A DNA stretch of 64,000 nt from contig NZ_CP109444.1 in NCBI RefSeq assembly GCF_036227225.1, forward strand, positions 6,801,501 through 6,865,500, read 5' to 3'. The notes under the pieces were generated by a model that did not search any database, was not told where the DNA came from, and saw only the letters and a list, made by a program, of their open reading frames with translations. Both the position numbers and the translations under genes were made by a program. Source of the DNA: Streptomyces sp. NBC_01478. GTDB lineage: Bacteria > Actinomycetota > Actinomycetes > Streptomycetales > Streptomycetaceae. Positions 45,957-55,240 of this stretch are shown in pieces; the stretch's first letter is position 1; each line of letters starts with the position of its first letter.

Positions 45957-47876
45957 GTGCGACATGGACAGGAACTTCACGAACTGCTCGGCCGCGTCGG
46001 ACTCACGGTTGTTGAGGACGTGAGTCCGGGCAGCCTGTTTCCGCCGGAGGCAGGCTGGCGGATCGCGCGAGGGATCGCGGCGCCGGACGGCGCGGTCCGG
46101 GGAGCGCTCGACGGCGTGTGGTGGCGGCGCCTCGCGGATGCCGACGGCGAGTTCCTGGTGGCCGTCCTCGGACATCGGATCGGCGGCAACGACTCCCGGT
46201 GGACCCGGGTCCGCCACGCCGGCGGCGGTGTGCCGGGGCTGACCGGCGACCCCGGGTTCGTGGCGCTCTCCCTCGACGGGCAGGTGCTGCTGGCGGAGGT
46301 GCCCGGCGTGGACGGGCCTCGGGTGACGGCCCTCGACCGACTGCCGGAGCGGCTGGAGGAGGCCGCCGAGAGCGCCGGGCGTGAGACGGAGGCCGAGCGC
46401 GCCGACGTGTGGGCGGCGGTGCCCGGCCGGCCGGCACGGCCCCTGCACTGGGCGGAGGGGATCGGGTCCAACCCTGCCGCGCCGGACGAGCTGCTGATCC
46501 GGCTGCTCGATGTGGAGGTGGGTTTCCTCCACGGCTGCGACCGGCCCGCCGTACTCGACGCCGCCGTGGCGCATCCCGATCCGCAGGTGCGCTCGCGGCC
46601 CGCGGACACCTTCCGGCCCAAGCTCACGTCCGATCAGTGGCTACGCATGGTCCGCGCCGAACCGTCGCCGAGCCGGCGCGTGCTCTGGGCCGAACATGCC
46701 CGCGCCTGGGGCGTCGAACTCCCCGGGGACCTGTACGACGACCTCCTCACCGGCCCGTCCCGTGCTCAGGCCGCCGAACTCCCGGGGCTCCCCGCACACC
46801 ACCTCCCCGGCCTCGCGGCCGACGCCGACCCCCGGGTGCGGGTGGCCGCCTGCGCCCGGTGGGAAGACCTCGCCGTGCCGTTGCGGGTGCGACTGCTGGC
46901 CGACACCGACGACGCGGTGCGTACGGCGGCGCTGCTCGCCCACCACCACGACGTCCCCATGCCTCGGCACGTCTTCGCCGCGCTGCCCGAGCCCCGGCGC
47001 GCGCTCGAACAGTGCCGTCTTGCGCCCGAGTTGGAGGCGGAGGTCGTCCGGGACGGGGACGCGGGAGTACGCCTGGCGTTGGCCGCCAACCCGCGGCTCG
47101 GCGTGCACGGTGTCGCCGTCCTGGCGGAGGACCCGTACGACGACGTCCGCTCGGCGGTGGCGCTGCGGCCCGACCTCGACGAGGAGCAGCGTGCCGCGGT
47201 GCGCCATGACTTCGACTCGACGTCCATGGTGCGCACTCTGCCCTGGGTCGCGGACCTGCACGGTGACGCCGACGCGATGCGCCGCCTCGCCGTGTCGTCC
47301 CATCCGCTCATCCGCGGGAGCGTGGCCCGTGCCCGGCATCTTCCACCGGACGTCGTGGAGCGGCTGGCGCGGGACGAGGACCGCACGGTCCGCCTGTTCC
47401 TCGCCGAATCGTGCGACGACGCGCCCGCCGAGATGCTGCTGGAGGTCTGGGGCTGGTGGGACGGCAGCTTCAGCTATCCCGGCCGCCCCCGCAGCCACCC
47501 CAACTTCCCCCGCACGGGCCTGCTGCGCCACGCCGGCGACCCCGCCGGGCGGATGCGCCGCCTGGTCCTGGACGATCCGGAGTCCACGCCCGCCGATGTC
47601 GCTCGTCTCGCCCGCGACCCGGAAGCCGAGGTGCGCCGTCGCGCGGCCGAGGACCCCCGGCTGTCACCGGCCGACGCGGTGCGGCTGCTGAACGACCCGG
47701 CGGACTACATCCGCGACACCGCGATACGCAGTCCGCGGCTGCCGGCCCGCGTCCTCGCCGCGCTGCTGCACGACCGCGACACGGCCATCGCGGCGGCCGC
47801 CAATCCGTCGATACCGGTCCCCGTCCTCCACCGCATCCTGGCCGCGGCGGCGGAAGCCGTGGCAGCGCGGCGCTGA
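45957..47876 (+). CDS. LRV/HEAT-like repeat protein
   Basis: A 639-residue soluble protein. Residues 1-190 are a non-repeat N-terminal region. From about 195 it is a string of helical repeats built on patterns such as HPDPQVRS, DADPRVRVAACA, DTDDAVRTAALL, DPYDDVRSAVALRPDL and DPEAEVRRRAAEDPRLSP, as in leucine-rich-variant (LRV) and HEAT repeats, which form curved protein-binding scaffolds. It is interrupted by a Trp/Gly/Pro segment near 500-520. The partner is unknown. The GTG at 45957 is chosen as the first start after a G-rich sequence; an ATG 7 bases upstream is out of frame. Confidence 0.8.
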   Translation: MRHGQELHELLGRVGLTVVEDVSPGSLFPPEAGWRIARGIAAPDGAVRGALDGVWWRRLADADGEFLVAVLGHRIGGNDSRWTRVRHAGGGVPGLTGDPGFVALSLDGQVLLAEVPGVDGPRVTALDRLPERLEEAAESAGRETEAERADVWAAVPGRPARPLHWAEGIGSNPAAPDELLIRLLDVEVGFLHGCDRPAVLDAAVAHPDPQVRSRPADTFRPKLTSDQWLRMVRAEPSPSRRVLWAEHARAWGVELPGDLYDDLLTGPSRAQAAELPGLPAHHLPGLAADADPRVRVAACARWEDLAVPLRVRLLADTDDAVRTAALLAHHHDVPMPRHVFAALPEPRRALEQCRLAPELEAEVVRDGDAGVRLALAANPRLGVHGVAVLAEDPYDDVRSAVALRPDLDEEQRAAVRHDFDSTSMVRTLPWVADLHGDADAMRRLAVSSHPLIRGSVARARHLPPDVVERLARDEDRTVRLFLAESCDDAPAEMLLEVWGWWDGSFSYPGRPRSHPNFPRTGLLRHAGDPAGRMRRLVLDDPESTPADVARLARDPEAEVRRRAAEDPRLSPADAVRLLNDPADYIRDTAIRSPRLPARVLAALLHDRDTAIAAAANPSIPVPVLHRILAAAAEAVAARR

Positions 47877-47904
47877 GCATCGCTCGTTGTCAGTGGGGCA
47901 GGGC

Positions 47905-48480
47905 ATGATCCGGTGGATGCGCTACACGACGTGGACCTCGGATCGCATGTTCGTCTCCTACCGGCAGTACTACCTCCAGGGCGACGAATTTCTCAGCGAG
48001 TACGACGATTCCGACACGGTCCGGCGGATCTTCGCGGGGAACAGCCTGGCGGCAGGGGGACCGGAACACCTCACGGTGTGCGCGGGCACCCACACCGGCC
48101 GGATACGCCTGACCACTCGGCAGTGCGCGGACGAACCACCGCTCCCGGGCGAGGAGTGGGAGACCGTGGTGGACGTGAGCATCTGCAGCACGAGTGGCAG
48201 CCTGTGGTTGTTCCGGTGGGGCGGTGACGTCGAGGAGGACGCCGGGAACTTCGCGACGGCCGGGGCGGGTTGGTATCGCGTCCGCGTGCAGGCACGCGGG
48301 CGCGACGACGGCGACGGGAACGACGGCGACGGGCACGACGGCGACACCCCGGTGGAGGAGCACTTCCTCAGCGTGTGGCCGGCGCCGCCTGGACCCGACA
48401 CCGTGCACCGTGCGAACGATGCCTTCGCCCGCACGCACTATGACCCAACCCGGCCTCCTGGCCGGCCTGTTCAGCCCTGA
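47905..48480 (+). CDS. Hypothetical protein with Asp/Gly repeat
   Basis: A 191-residue protein that follows the LRV-repeat gene by 28 bases and is likely co-transcribed. It is mostly beta-like in pattern (RMFVSYRQYYLQG, LTVCAGTHTGRIRL, GSLWLFRWGGDV, GWYRVRVQARG). Near residue 140 a short Asp/Gly tract contains three DGD-type units (DGDGNDGDGHDGD) from tandem bases at about 48306-48345. The tract may be a flexible or calcium-binding loop, but it lacks the full EF-hand or RTX spacing. No family recognised. ATG at 47905 preceded by GGGGCAGGG. Confidence 0.7.
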   Translation: MIRWMRYTTWTSDRMFVSYRQYYLQGDEFLSEYDDSDTVRRIFAGNSLAAGGPEHLTVCAGTHTGRIRLTTRQCADEPPLPGEEWETVVDVSICSTSGSLWLFRWGGDVEEDAGNFATAGAGWYRVRVQARGRDDGDGNDGDGHDGDTPVEEHFLSVWPAPPGPDTVHRANDAFARTHYDPTRPPGRPVQP

Positions 48481-48561
48481 GCCGCCTCGCTGTCGAGCTC
48501 CTGCTCGGGCTCGCTCTCGACACTCATCCCGCGCCCGGCGTCGTACGACCGTGCCGCGGCA

Positions 48562-49713
48562 TTACGACCGGTAGCCGCCCAGCGTCCTCAACCCCGGCAA
48601 CGCCCTGTCCTGGAAGTCGAACAACGCCAGGTTCTCCCACGCGTTGCCGGACGTCGGATCGGTCGGGTCCCAGCCGTCCCCCTTGCGATACGTCCAGACG
48701 CCCTCCCAATAGCAGTAGCCCAGCCCCTTGCCCCCAGGCACGTCCACCATCAGGTCCGCCACCGTCCGCAGCCACGCCGCCTGCCCCGCCGGTGTCGCCG
48801 GGTAGCCCTCCGTCAACTGCGAGGGGTCGTACATGATGTCGTTCGTCGCGTCCTCGCTCTCCAGCGTGAACGGATACGCCGTCTCCGCGATCAGCACCGG
48901 CTTGTCGTAACGGGCAGCCAGATCGGCCAAGTTGGCCGCCGCCGCTGCCGGGGTGCCGTGCCAGAACGGGTAGTACGACTGGCCGATGATGTCGAAGTCG
49001 ACCCCGTCGGCCACCACGTTGTCGTACCACCAGCGGGACGTGCCGTTGTCGCCGCCGGAGGCGATGTGGAGCATCGTGCGGATGCGGGGGGTCGTGTCGC
49101 GGGCGGCGGTCAGGCCGGCCTTCAGGAACGTCGTGAGGTTGCCCCAACCCCCGCCGTCGTCACCCCAGTTCTTGCCCGTGGGCCAGAGCAGGCCGCCGTT
49201 GATCTCGTTGCCGATCTGCACCAGGTCCGCCGGAGTGCCCTGGCGGCGCAACGCGCCCAGCACGTCGGCGGTGTGGTCGTAGACCGCCCTCGTCAGGCCC
49301 GCCACATCCAGGTCCGCCCAGGCCGCCGGCTTGGTCTGGTGCGCCGGGTCCGCCCATGTGTCGGAGTAGTGGAAGTCGACCCAGATGCCGATACCCGCCC
49401 GGCGCAACCGCTTCGCCAGCGGCAGGATGTGCCTCTTGTTGTTGTAGCCGTCGGCCGGGTTCACCCACACCTTCAGGCGGGCGTGGGTGACGCCCGCGTC
49501 GGCCAGGATGCGGATCGGGTCGTCCCGGCGGCCGTCCGCACGGCGGTACACCGCGCCGTACGCCTCGTCCTTCGGCAACGACGAGATGTCCATGCCCCGG
49601 ATCTCCAGCCGGCGCCGGTCGGCGGCCACCGCCGGCGCCGCACCCAACACCGGCACCGCGAGCGCGGCGGCACCGACCGCACCCGCCGCCGTAAGAACAC
49701 TGCGTCTGCGCAT
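48562..49713 (-). CDS. Secreted GH53 arabinogalactan endo-beta-1,4-galactanase
   Basis: A 383-residue enzyme that cuts beta-1,4-galactan (type I arabinogalactan, the pectin side chain) outside the cell. A Tat-like signal (MRRRSVLTAAG..., cleavage after AVA near 30) precedes a single GH53 barrel: RGMDISSLP, ARLKVWVNP, GIGIWVDFHYSDTWADP, acid/base Glu170 in IGNEINGG, YYPFWHG and nucleophile Glu277 in IAETAYPF. No carbohydrate-binding module. Start ATG 49713 with GAGGGAAC upstream. It is the last gene of a leftward pair with the GH42 gene, 66 bases apart. Confidence 0.94.
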   Translation of the reverse strand: MRRRSVLTAAGAVGAAALAVPVLGAAPAVAADRRRLEIRGMDISSLPKDEAYGAVYRRADGRRDDPIRILADAGVTHARLKVWVNPADGYNNKRHILPLAKRLRRAGIGIWVDFHYSDTWADPAHQTKPAAWADLDVAGLTRAVYDHTADVLGALRRQGTPADLVQIGNEINGGLLWPTGKNWGDDGGGWGNLTTFLKAGLTAARDTTPRIRTMLHIASGGDNGTSRWWYDNVVADGVDFDIIGQSYYPFWHGTPAAAAANLADLAARYDKPVLIAETAYPFTLESEDATNDIMYDPSQLTEGYPATPAGQAAWLRTVADLMVDVPGGKGLGYCYWEGVWTYRKGDGWDPTDPTSGNAWENLALFDFQDRALPGLRTLGGYRS

Positions 49714-49779
49714 AACGAAGTTCCCTCTCACCGACAGAAAAGAAGCACGAGCAACTGAGGTTCACAACACGGGAGTTGA

Positions 49780-51786
49780 TCAGCGCGGGGTGCGGAACAC
49801 CTCCACCCCGCCCGCCGGCACCGCCGCCCGGGTCCCGTCCGGCAGCACCACCTTCACCTCGCTTCCGGTGTGGTTCACCGCGAAGCGAAACGTCCCCGAC
49901 TCGCCCTCCCGTACGACGAGTTCGACATCGCGCGGCAGATCGACCGGCGTGATCCCCGCGTCCGCGAGGGCGAGGTCCACCACGGCCGCCAGGTCGGCGC
50001 CCGTCAGCCGCGTCGCCAAGTACCAGGCCGCACCGGACCCCAGCCCGTACCGGGTCAACGCGGGCCCACCCGCCGTACGCCCCTCGGCGAACACCGCGAC
50101 CGTCTCGCAGCCCGCACCCGGGATCACGACCTCCGACCACAGATCCGCCGTGTACGACGAACCGTCCGCACCCTGGACCGAGATCGTCTCCCCCGGCAGC
50201 AGCGGGTCGAACTCCTCGACGGTCAGGCCGAGTACGTCCCGAAGCGCCCCGGGATACGGCCCCGCGTGCAAGGTGTCGTTCTCGTCGACGATCCCGGAGA
50301 AGAAGGAGACCAGCACCGTCCCGCCCCGCGACACGTACCGCTCCAGATCCGCCCCCACCCCGGCCGGCGCCGCGTACAACTGCGGTACCACCAGCAGTGG
50401 ATACCGCTCCGGGTCCAGGTCGCCGAGCCCAGTCGGCGGCAGGAAGTCCACCGTCAAGTGCCGGTCGTAGAGCGCTTCGTAGAAGGAATCCAACCGTTCC
50501 CGCGCGTCCAGATCCTGGCTCGGCCGCCACTCCAGGCTCTGCGCCCACCAGGAGTCCCACGACCACACCATCGCCACGTCACCCCGCGTCCGGGTGCCGC
50601 GCAGGCCGGCCTCGCCCAAGTCCGAGACCCGGCGGCCGAGTTCCGTCACCTCGCGCCAACCCCGGTTGTCCGTACCGGAGTTCGCCAGCATCGCGGTGTG
50701 GAACTTCTCCGCGCCCGACTGCGACTGCCGCCACTGGAAGAACATCGCGCCCTCGGAACCCCGCGCCACATGCCCGAGTGAGTTCCGGGCCATCTCACCG
50801 GGGCGCTTCGCGGGGTTGTACGGCTGCCAGTTGACCCCCGACGTGGCGTGCTCCAGCAGCAGCCACGGGCCGCCGCCCGCCACCGAGCGCGTCAAGTCGG
50901 CCGCCAGCGCCAGGTTCACGTGCGTGCGGCGGCCGTCGGTCATCAGGTAGTGGTCGTTGGTGACGAGGTCGACCTCCTTCGCCCAGGCCCAGTAGTCGAC
51001 GGTCTGGCCCTGGCTCGGCGCGACCATGAAGTTGGTGGTGACCGGGATGGCGGGGGAGAGGCGGTGCAGGATGTCCCGCTCGGCCACGAAGTTGGCGCGG
51101 GCCTGGGCGTCGGCGAAGCGGTGGTAGTCGAGTTGCTGGGTGGGATTGCATACGGACGGGGTCGCGCGGGGCGGAGTGATCTCCTCCCAGTCGCCGTACT
51201 GCTGGCCCCAAAACGCCGTTCCCCAGGCCTTGTTGAGGGCATCGAGGGTGTCGTGGCGCTCGCGCAGCCAGCCCCGGAAAGCCACCGCGCACACATCGCA
51301 GTAGCAGGCGAGCACCGGGGCGCCGTACTCGTTGTGGACGTGCCACAGGACCACGGCCGGGTGGCTGCCGTAGCGCTCGGCGAGGGCCGTCGTGATCGTG
51401 GCCGCCGCCGCCCGGTAGGCGGGGTTCGAGTGGCAGATCGCGCCCCGCGAGCCGAAGGCGAGGCGGACTCCCTCGCGCGTCACCGGGAGCGCGTCGGGGT
51501 GCGCGCGGTAGAACCACGCCGGCGGTACGACGGTCGGCGTGCCGAGGTTCACGGAGATCCCGGACGCGTGCAGCAGCTCGACGACCGTGTCGAGCCATTC
51601 CCAGTCGTACTCACCGGGACGCGGTTCCATCCGGGCCCAGGAGAAGACGCCGAGGGAGACCGTCGTGACCCCGGCCTCCCGCATCAGCCGTACGTCCTCC
51701 TCCCAGACCTCCTGCGGCCACTGCTCGGGGTTGTAGTCACCTCCGAAGGCGAGCGGCAGACGGTCGTGGGGGGCGGGGGACGGCAT
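49780..51786 (-). CDS. GH42 beta-galactosidase
   Basis: A 668-residue enzyme with no signal peptide, so cytoplasmic. It hydrolyses galacto-oligosaccharides imported after galactanase action. Domain A is a TIM barrel with GGDYNPEQWP, acid/base Glu153 in HVHNEYG and nucleophile Glu312 in LLLEHATSG. The zinc-site cysteines of GH42 are present at 118, 161, 163 and 166 (CYCDVC). The trimerisation domain B and beta-domain C follow to the end. ATG 51786 with GGGAG 8 bases upstream; the longer upstream frame is not conserved. It is divergent from the sugar transporter operon. Confidence 0.95.
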   Translation of the reverse strand: MPSPAPHDRLPLAFGGDYNPEQWPQEVWEEDVRLMREAGVTTVSLGVFSWARMEPRPGEYDWEWLDTVVELLHASGISVNLGTPTVVPPAWFYRAHPDALPVTREGVRLAFGSRGAICHSNPAYRAAAATITTALAERYGSHPAVVLWHVHNEYGAPVLACYCDVCAVAFRGWLRERHDTLDALNKAWGTAFWGQQYGDWEEITPPRATPSVCNPTQQLDYHRFADAQARANFVAERDILHRLSPAIPVTTNFMVAPSQGQTVDYWAWAKEVDLVTNDHYLMTDGRRTHVNLALAADLTRSVAGGGPWLLLEHATSGVNWQPYNPAKRPGEMARNSLGHVARGSEGAMFFQWRQSQSGAEKFHTAMLANSGTDNRGWREVTELGRRVSDLGEAGLRGTRTRGDVAMVWSWDSWWAQSLEWRPSQDLDARERLDSFYEALYDRHLTVDFLPPTGLGDLDPERYPLLVVPQLYAAPAGVGADLERYVSRGGTVLVSFFSGIVDENDTLHAGPYPGALRDVLGLTVEEFDPLLPGETISVQGADGSSYTADLWSEVVIPGAGCETVAVFAEGRTAGGPALTRYGLGSGAAWYLATRLTGADLAAVVDLALADAGITPVDLPRDVELVVREGESGTFRFAVNHTGSEVKVVLPDGTRAAVPAGGVEVFRTPR

Positions 51787-51919
51787 GGGTTCACTCCCGG
51801 GGATCGAGGACTGAGGCGACCACAGCACGGCTGAATCGCGGCCGTTTCTGTGATCGTGCACATGGATGGTCGTGGCTGCCACCCGTCAGCAACAAGTAGG
51901 TAACCCCAGGCGTCATCCA

Positions 51920-51948
51920 TTGACAAGGGTCCGAAACAATTCTCTACT
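51920..51948 (+). promoter_or_regulatory. Promoter of the galacto-oligosaccharide ABC operon
   Basis: A perfect -35 TTGACA (51920-51925), 17-base spacer and -10 TCTACT (51943-51948). Transcription should start at about 51955, which falls at the first base of the inverted repeat described next. Confidence 0.75.
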
Positions 51949-51953
51949 GTGCA

Positions 51954-51973
51954 CGGTCACAGAGCCGTGACCG
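51954..51973. promoter_or_regulatory. Candidate LacI-type operator
   Basis: CGGTCAC and GTGACCG, a 7-base perfect inverted repeat with a 6-base spacer, cover +1 to +20 of the ABC operon promoter. A bound repressor here would block initiation. The LacI-family gene at 55241 in the same operon is the natural candidate. Confidence 0.6.
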
Positions 51974-52000
51974 GCTCGCACCCAGTCAGGGGAGATGAAG

Positions 52001-53329
52001 ATGTCGATCCACCGCCACCAGTTCAGCAGGCGCAGCATTCTTGCCGGGGCGGCAGCCGTAGGCCTCACGGGCACCCTCGCCGCCTGCGGCGGTTCCGACG
52101 ACGACTCCGGCAAGAGCAGCGGGCCGGTCAAGCTGACCTACTGGGCCTGGGCGCCGAACATGGAAAAGGTCGCCGCGATCTGGAACAAGAAGAACCCGGA
52201 CATCACGGTCACCGTGTCCAAGCAGGCCGCGGGCAAGGACATCGTCTCCAAGCTGATCACCGCGAAGAAGGCGGGCAACGCCCCCGACCTCATCCAGGTC
52301 GAGTACCAGTCGCTGCCGACGCTGGTCTCGAACGACGTCCTCGCGGACATCTCGAAGTACGCGAAGTCCGCCAAGTCCCAGTTCGCCGAGGGCCTTTGGG
52401 GCATGGTCACGCTCGGCACGGACGCGGTCTACGCGATACCGCAGGACTCCGGGCCGCTGATGTTCTTCTACCGTGAGGACCTGTTCAAGCAGCACAACCT
52501 GACGGTCCCGGCGACCTGGGACGACTTCGCGAAGACCGCCCGCGCCGCCAAGAAGGCCCTCCCGAACGCCTACTTGACGACGTTCTCCTCCAACGACCCG
52601 GGATTGTTCGCGGGGTTGTCGCAGCAGGCCGGCGCCAAGTGGTGGACTGTGCAGAGCGGCGGCAAGTGGACCGTCGGCATCGACGACGCGGCCACGAAGA
52701 AGGTGACCGACTTCTGGGGCGGTCTCGTCCAGGAGGGCGTGATCGACAACCAGCCGATGTACACGCCGGCTTGGAACAACGCCCTGAACAAGGGCACCAA
52801 CATCGCCTGGGTCTCCGCCGTGTGGGCGCCCGGTGTGCTCGTCAGCTCGGCCCCCGACACCAAGGGCAAGTGGCGCATGGCACCGCTGCCGCAGTGGAGC
52901 GCGGGCGAGGACGTCACCGGCAGTTGGGGCGGCTCCTCCACCGGTGTCTCCACCGACTCCAAGCACGCCGAGGCCGCGGCCAAGTTCGCGACCTGGCTGA
53001 ACACCGACCCGGAGGCGCTGGCCGCTCTGGTCAAGGAAGTCGCCATCTACCCGGCGGCCACCAAGGGCCAGTCCGGCTCGGTGCTCACCCCGCCCGAGTT
53101 CTTCCCGAACCAGACCGACTTCTACGACACGGCCGCGAAGATCGCCGCCACCACGGCCGCCTCCGCCTGGGGCCCGAACGTCCAGGTCGCCTACGACACC
53201 TTCAGCGACGCGTTCGGCACGGCCACCAAGGCGAAGAAGGCGGCGCAGTTCGACACCGCGCTCGCCACCATGCAGTCGTCGACCTTCACGGACATGAAGA
53301 AGCAGGGCTTCAAGGTGACCGAGGCATGA
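52001..53329 (+). CDS. Sugar ABC transporter substrate-binding lipoprotein
   Basis: A 442-residue family-1 solute-binding protein. The Tat-type lipoprotein signal has SRRSIL and lipobox LAAC at about 26-29. The mature protein has VKLTYWAWAPNMEKVAAIWNKKNPDI, GNAPDLIQVEYQSLP, a DSGPLMFFYREDLF hinge region and a GSWGGSSTGVS segment. It should bind galactan-derived oligosaccharides, judged only by the flanking GH53, GH42 and LacI genes. ATG 52001 is preferred over 51995 because AGGGGAG would otherwise touch the start codon. The stop overlaps the next ATG. Confidence 0.93.
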   Translation: MSIHRHQFSRRSILAGAAAVGLTGTLAACGGSDDDSGKSSGPVKLTYWAWAPNMEKVAAIWNKKNPDITVTVSKQAAGKDIVSKLITAKKAGNAPDLIQVEYQSLPTLVSNDVLADISKYAKSAKSQFAEGLWGMVTLGTDAVYAIPQDSGPLMFFYREDLFKQHNLTVPATWDDFAKTARAAKKALPNAYLTTFSSNDPGLFAGLSQQAGAKWWTVQSGGKWTVGIDDAATKKVTDFWGGLVQEGVIDNQPMYTPAWNNALNKGTNIAWVSAVWAPGVLVSSAPDTKGKWRMAPLPQWSAGEDVTGSWGGSSTGVSTDSKHAEAAAKFATWLNTDPEALAALVKEVAIYPAATKGQSGSVLTPPEFFPNQTDFYDTAAKIAATTAASAWGPNVQVAYDTFSDAFGTATKAKKAAQFDTALATMQSSTFTDMKKQGFKVTEA

Positions 53330-54312
53330 CCAGCACTCCGCTCAAGGGCTCCGACCGGCTCGCGGCCGGGCCCTTGGCGGACGGCACCGCCACACCCGTC
53401 CGCCCCCGCCTCCGTCGCCGTGGCCGCAGCGCGCCGTACTGGTTCCTCGTACCGGCCGTGCTCCTGTTCATCTCCTTCACCGTCGTACCGATCGGGTACG
53501 CGGTGTGGCTCAGCCTCCACAAGGTCCAGGTCAAGGGCATCGGCCTCGGCAAGGGCGCCCGCGAACAGGTGTGGAACGGCATCGGCAACTACACCGCCGT
53601 GTTCGAGGACTCCGAGTTCGGCCACAGCGTCCTGCGCGCCTTCGGCTACGGCCTGATCGTCATCCCCACGATGCTCGGTCTGGCGCTGGTCTTCGCGCTG
53701 ATGCTCGACACCCCGCAGGCACGCAGCGCCAAGTTCGCGCGCCTCGCGATCTTCCTGCCGTACGCCGTCCCCGGCATCATCGCCGCACTGATGTGGGGCT
53801 TCCTGTACCTCCCGACGGTCAGCCCCTTCTACTACCTGCTCCGTGAGTTCAACCTCCCGCAGCCGGACCTGTTCGACGGCGGCAACCTGTACCTGTCCTT
53901 CGCGAACATCGCGGTGTGGGGCGGCACGGGCTTCAACATGATCGTCATCTACACCGCCCTGCGCGCGATCCCGCAGGAGATCTACGAGGCCGCGAAGATC
54001 GACGGCGCGTCCGACCTGAAGATCGCCCTGCGGATCAAGATCCCGATCGTGATGCCCTCCCTCGTGCTCACGTTCTTCTTCTCGGTCATCGCCACGCTCC
54101 AGGTCTTCACCGAGCCCATGGCGCTCAAGCCGCTGACCAACGGCCTCTCCAGTTCCTGGAGTCCGCTGATGGCCATCTACGACGCCGCCTTCCTCAGGTC
54201 GGACATCTACGGCGCCTCCGCCACCGCCGTGGTGCTGGCTCTCGCGACCTTCGCGCTCTCCTTCACGCTGCTGCGCGTCTCCGACCGCTACACCCGGGAG
54301 GACCGGGCATGA
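53326..54312 (+). CDS. Sugar ABC transporter permease 1 (MalF type)
   Basis: A 328-residue permease with six to seven helices, the first at about 38-60 (PYWFLVPAVLLFISFTVVP), and the cytoplasmic EAA loop EIYEAAKIDGASDLKIALRIKIP that contacts the ATPase. The N-terminal 35 residues are polar. Overlaps by ATGA with both the binding protein and permease 2. No ATP-binding subunit is encoded in the cluster. Confidence 0.95.
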   Translation: MTSTPLKGSDRLAAGPLADGTATPVRPRLRRRGRSAPYWFLVPAVLLFISFTVVPIGYAVWLSLHKVQVKGIGLGKGAREQVWNGIGNYTAVFEDSEFGHSVLRAFGYGLIVIPTMLGLALVFALMLDTPQARSAKFARLAIFLPYAVPGIIAALMWGFLYLPTVSPFYYLLREFNLPQPDLFDGGNLYLSFANIAVWGGTGFNMIVIYTALRAIPQEIYEAAKIDGASDLKIALRIKIPIVMPSLVLTFFFSVIATLQVFTEPMALKPLTNGLSSSWSPLMAIYDAAFLRSDIYGASATAVVLALATFALSFTLLRVSDRYTREDRA

Positions 54313-55190
54313 CCCCCCTCACCCTCACCGCCACCGACGCCCGCCCGGGCCCCGCCAAGCCGAAGCGCACCGCCTGGGTGCCCACCCTGGTGCTGGTCCT
54401 CGGCTCGCTGTACTGCCTGATCCCCGTCATCTGGGTGGTCATCGCGGCGAGCAAGGGCCGCGGCGAACTCTTCTCCACGTTCACCTTCGCCCCCGGCACC
54501 GGCTTCCTCGACAACTTCAAGGACCTGAGTTCCTACCGGGACGGCATCTTCTGGCAGTGGATGCTCAACTCCCTCTTCTACGCGGGCGGCGGCGCCCTGC
54601 TCTCCGCCGCGGTCTCGGCCGCCGGCGGCTACGCGCTGGGCCGATTCGCCTTCAGGGGACGGGAGTTCGTCTTCAAGCTGATGCTGGCCGGCGTCCTGGT
54701 CCCGAGCATCGTGCTGACGGTCCCGCAGTACCTGCTCCTCTCGAAGACGGGCCTGGCCGACTCGTACTGGTCGATGCTGCTGCCGTCGATCCTCTCTCCC
54801 TACGGCGTCTACCTCGTCCGTATCTACGCGGCCGCGTCCGTGCCCAACGAACTCCTCGAAGCCGCCCGCATGGACGGCGCGAGCGAGTGGCGGATCTTCT
54901 CGCGGATCGCGGTACCGATGATGATGCCGGGCCTCATCACGGTGTTCCTGTTCCAGTTCGTCGGCATCTGGAACAACTTCCTGCTGCCGTTCGTGATGCT
55001 CGCGGACGACACCAAGTTCCCGCTCACGCTGGGTCTTTACACCCTGCTCAACCAGGGCGCCTCGCAACCGGCGCTCTACACACTGGTCATCATGGGCTGC
55101 TTCCTCGCGATCCTGCCGCTGATCGCGCTGTTCCTGGTGATCCAGCGCTTCTGGTCGCTGGACCTGCTGAGCGGATCGGTCAAGGCGTGA
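54309..55190 (+). CDS. Sugar ABC transporter permease 2 (MalG type)
   Basis: A 293-residue permease with six helices: first at about 23-45, then GGYALGRFAFRGREF, VPSIVLTVPQYLLL and the EAA loop ELLEAARMDGASEWRIFSRIAVP. Pairs with permease 1 in the membrane. It ends 50 bases before the LacI gene, with no terminator between them, so the regulator is likely in the same transcript. Confidence 0.95.
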   Translation: MTPLTLTATDARPGPAKPKRTAWVPTLVLVLGSLYCLIPVIWVVIAASKGRGELFSTFTFAPGTGFLDNFKDLSSYRDGIFWQWMLNSLFYAGGGALLSAAVSAAGGYALGRFAFRGREFVFKLMLAGVLVPSIVLTVPQYLLLSKTGLADSYWSMLLPSILSPYGVYLVRIYAAASVPNELLEAARMDGASEWRIFSRIAVPMMMPGLITVFLFQFVGIWNNFLLPFVMLADDTKFPLTLGLYTLLNQGASQPALYTLVIMGCFLAILPLIALFLVIQRFWSLDLLSGSVKA

Positions 55191-55240
55191 GATAAGTACC
55201 GAGCTCCAACTCCCCCCACTGAACCGGCAGAACGAGGACC

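Noticed and set aside
45031..46023. Plus-strand frame with a Leu/Ala/Val-rich segment as a membrane protein gene
   Set aside because: The hydrophobic stretch comes from the 12-base tandem repeat, the frame overlaps the SUMF1 gene antisense, and no start signal is present.
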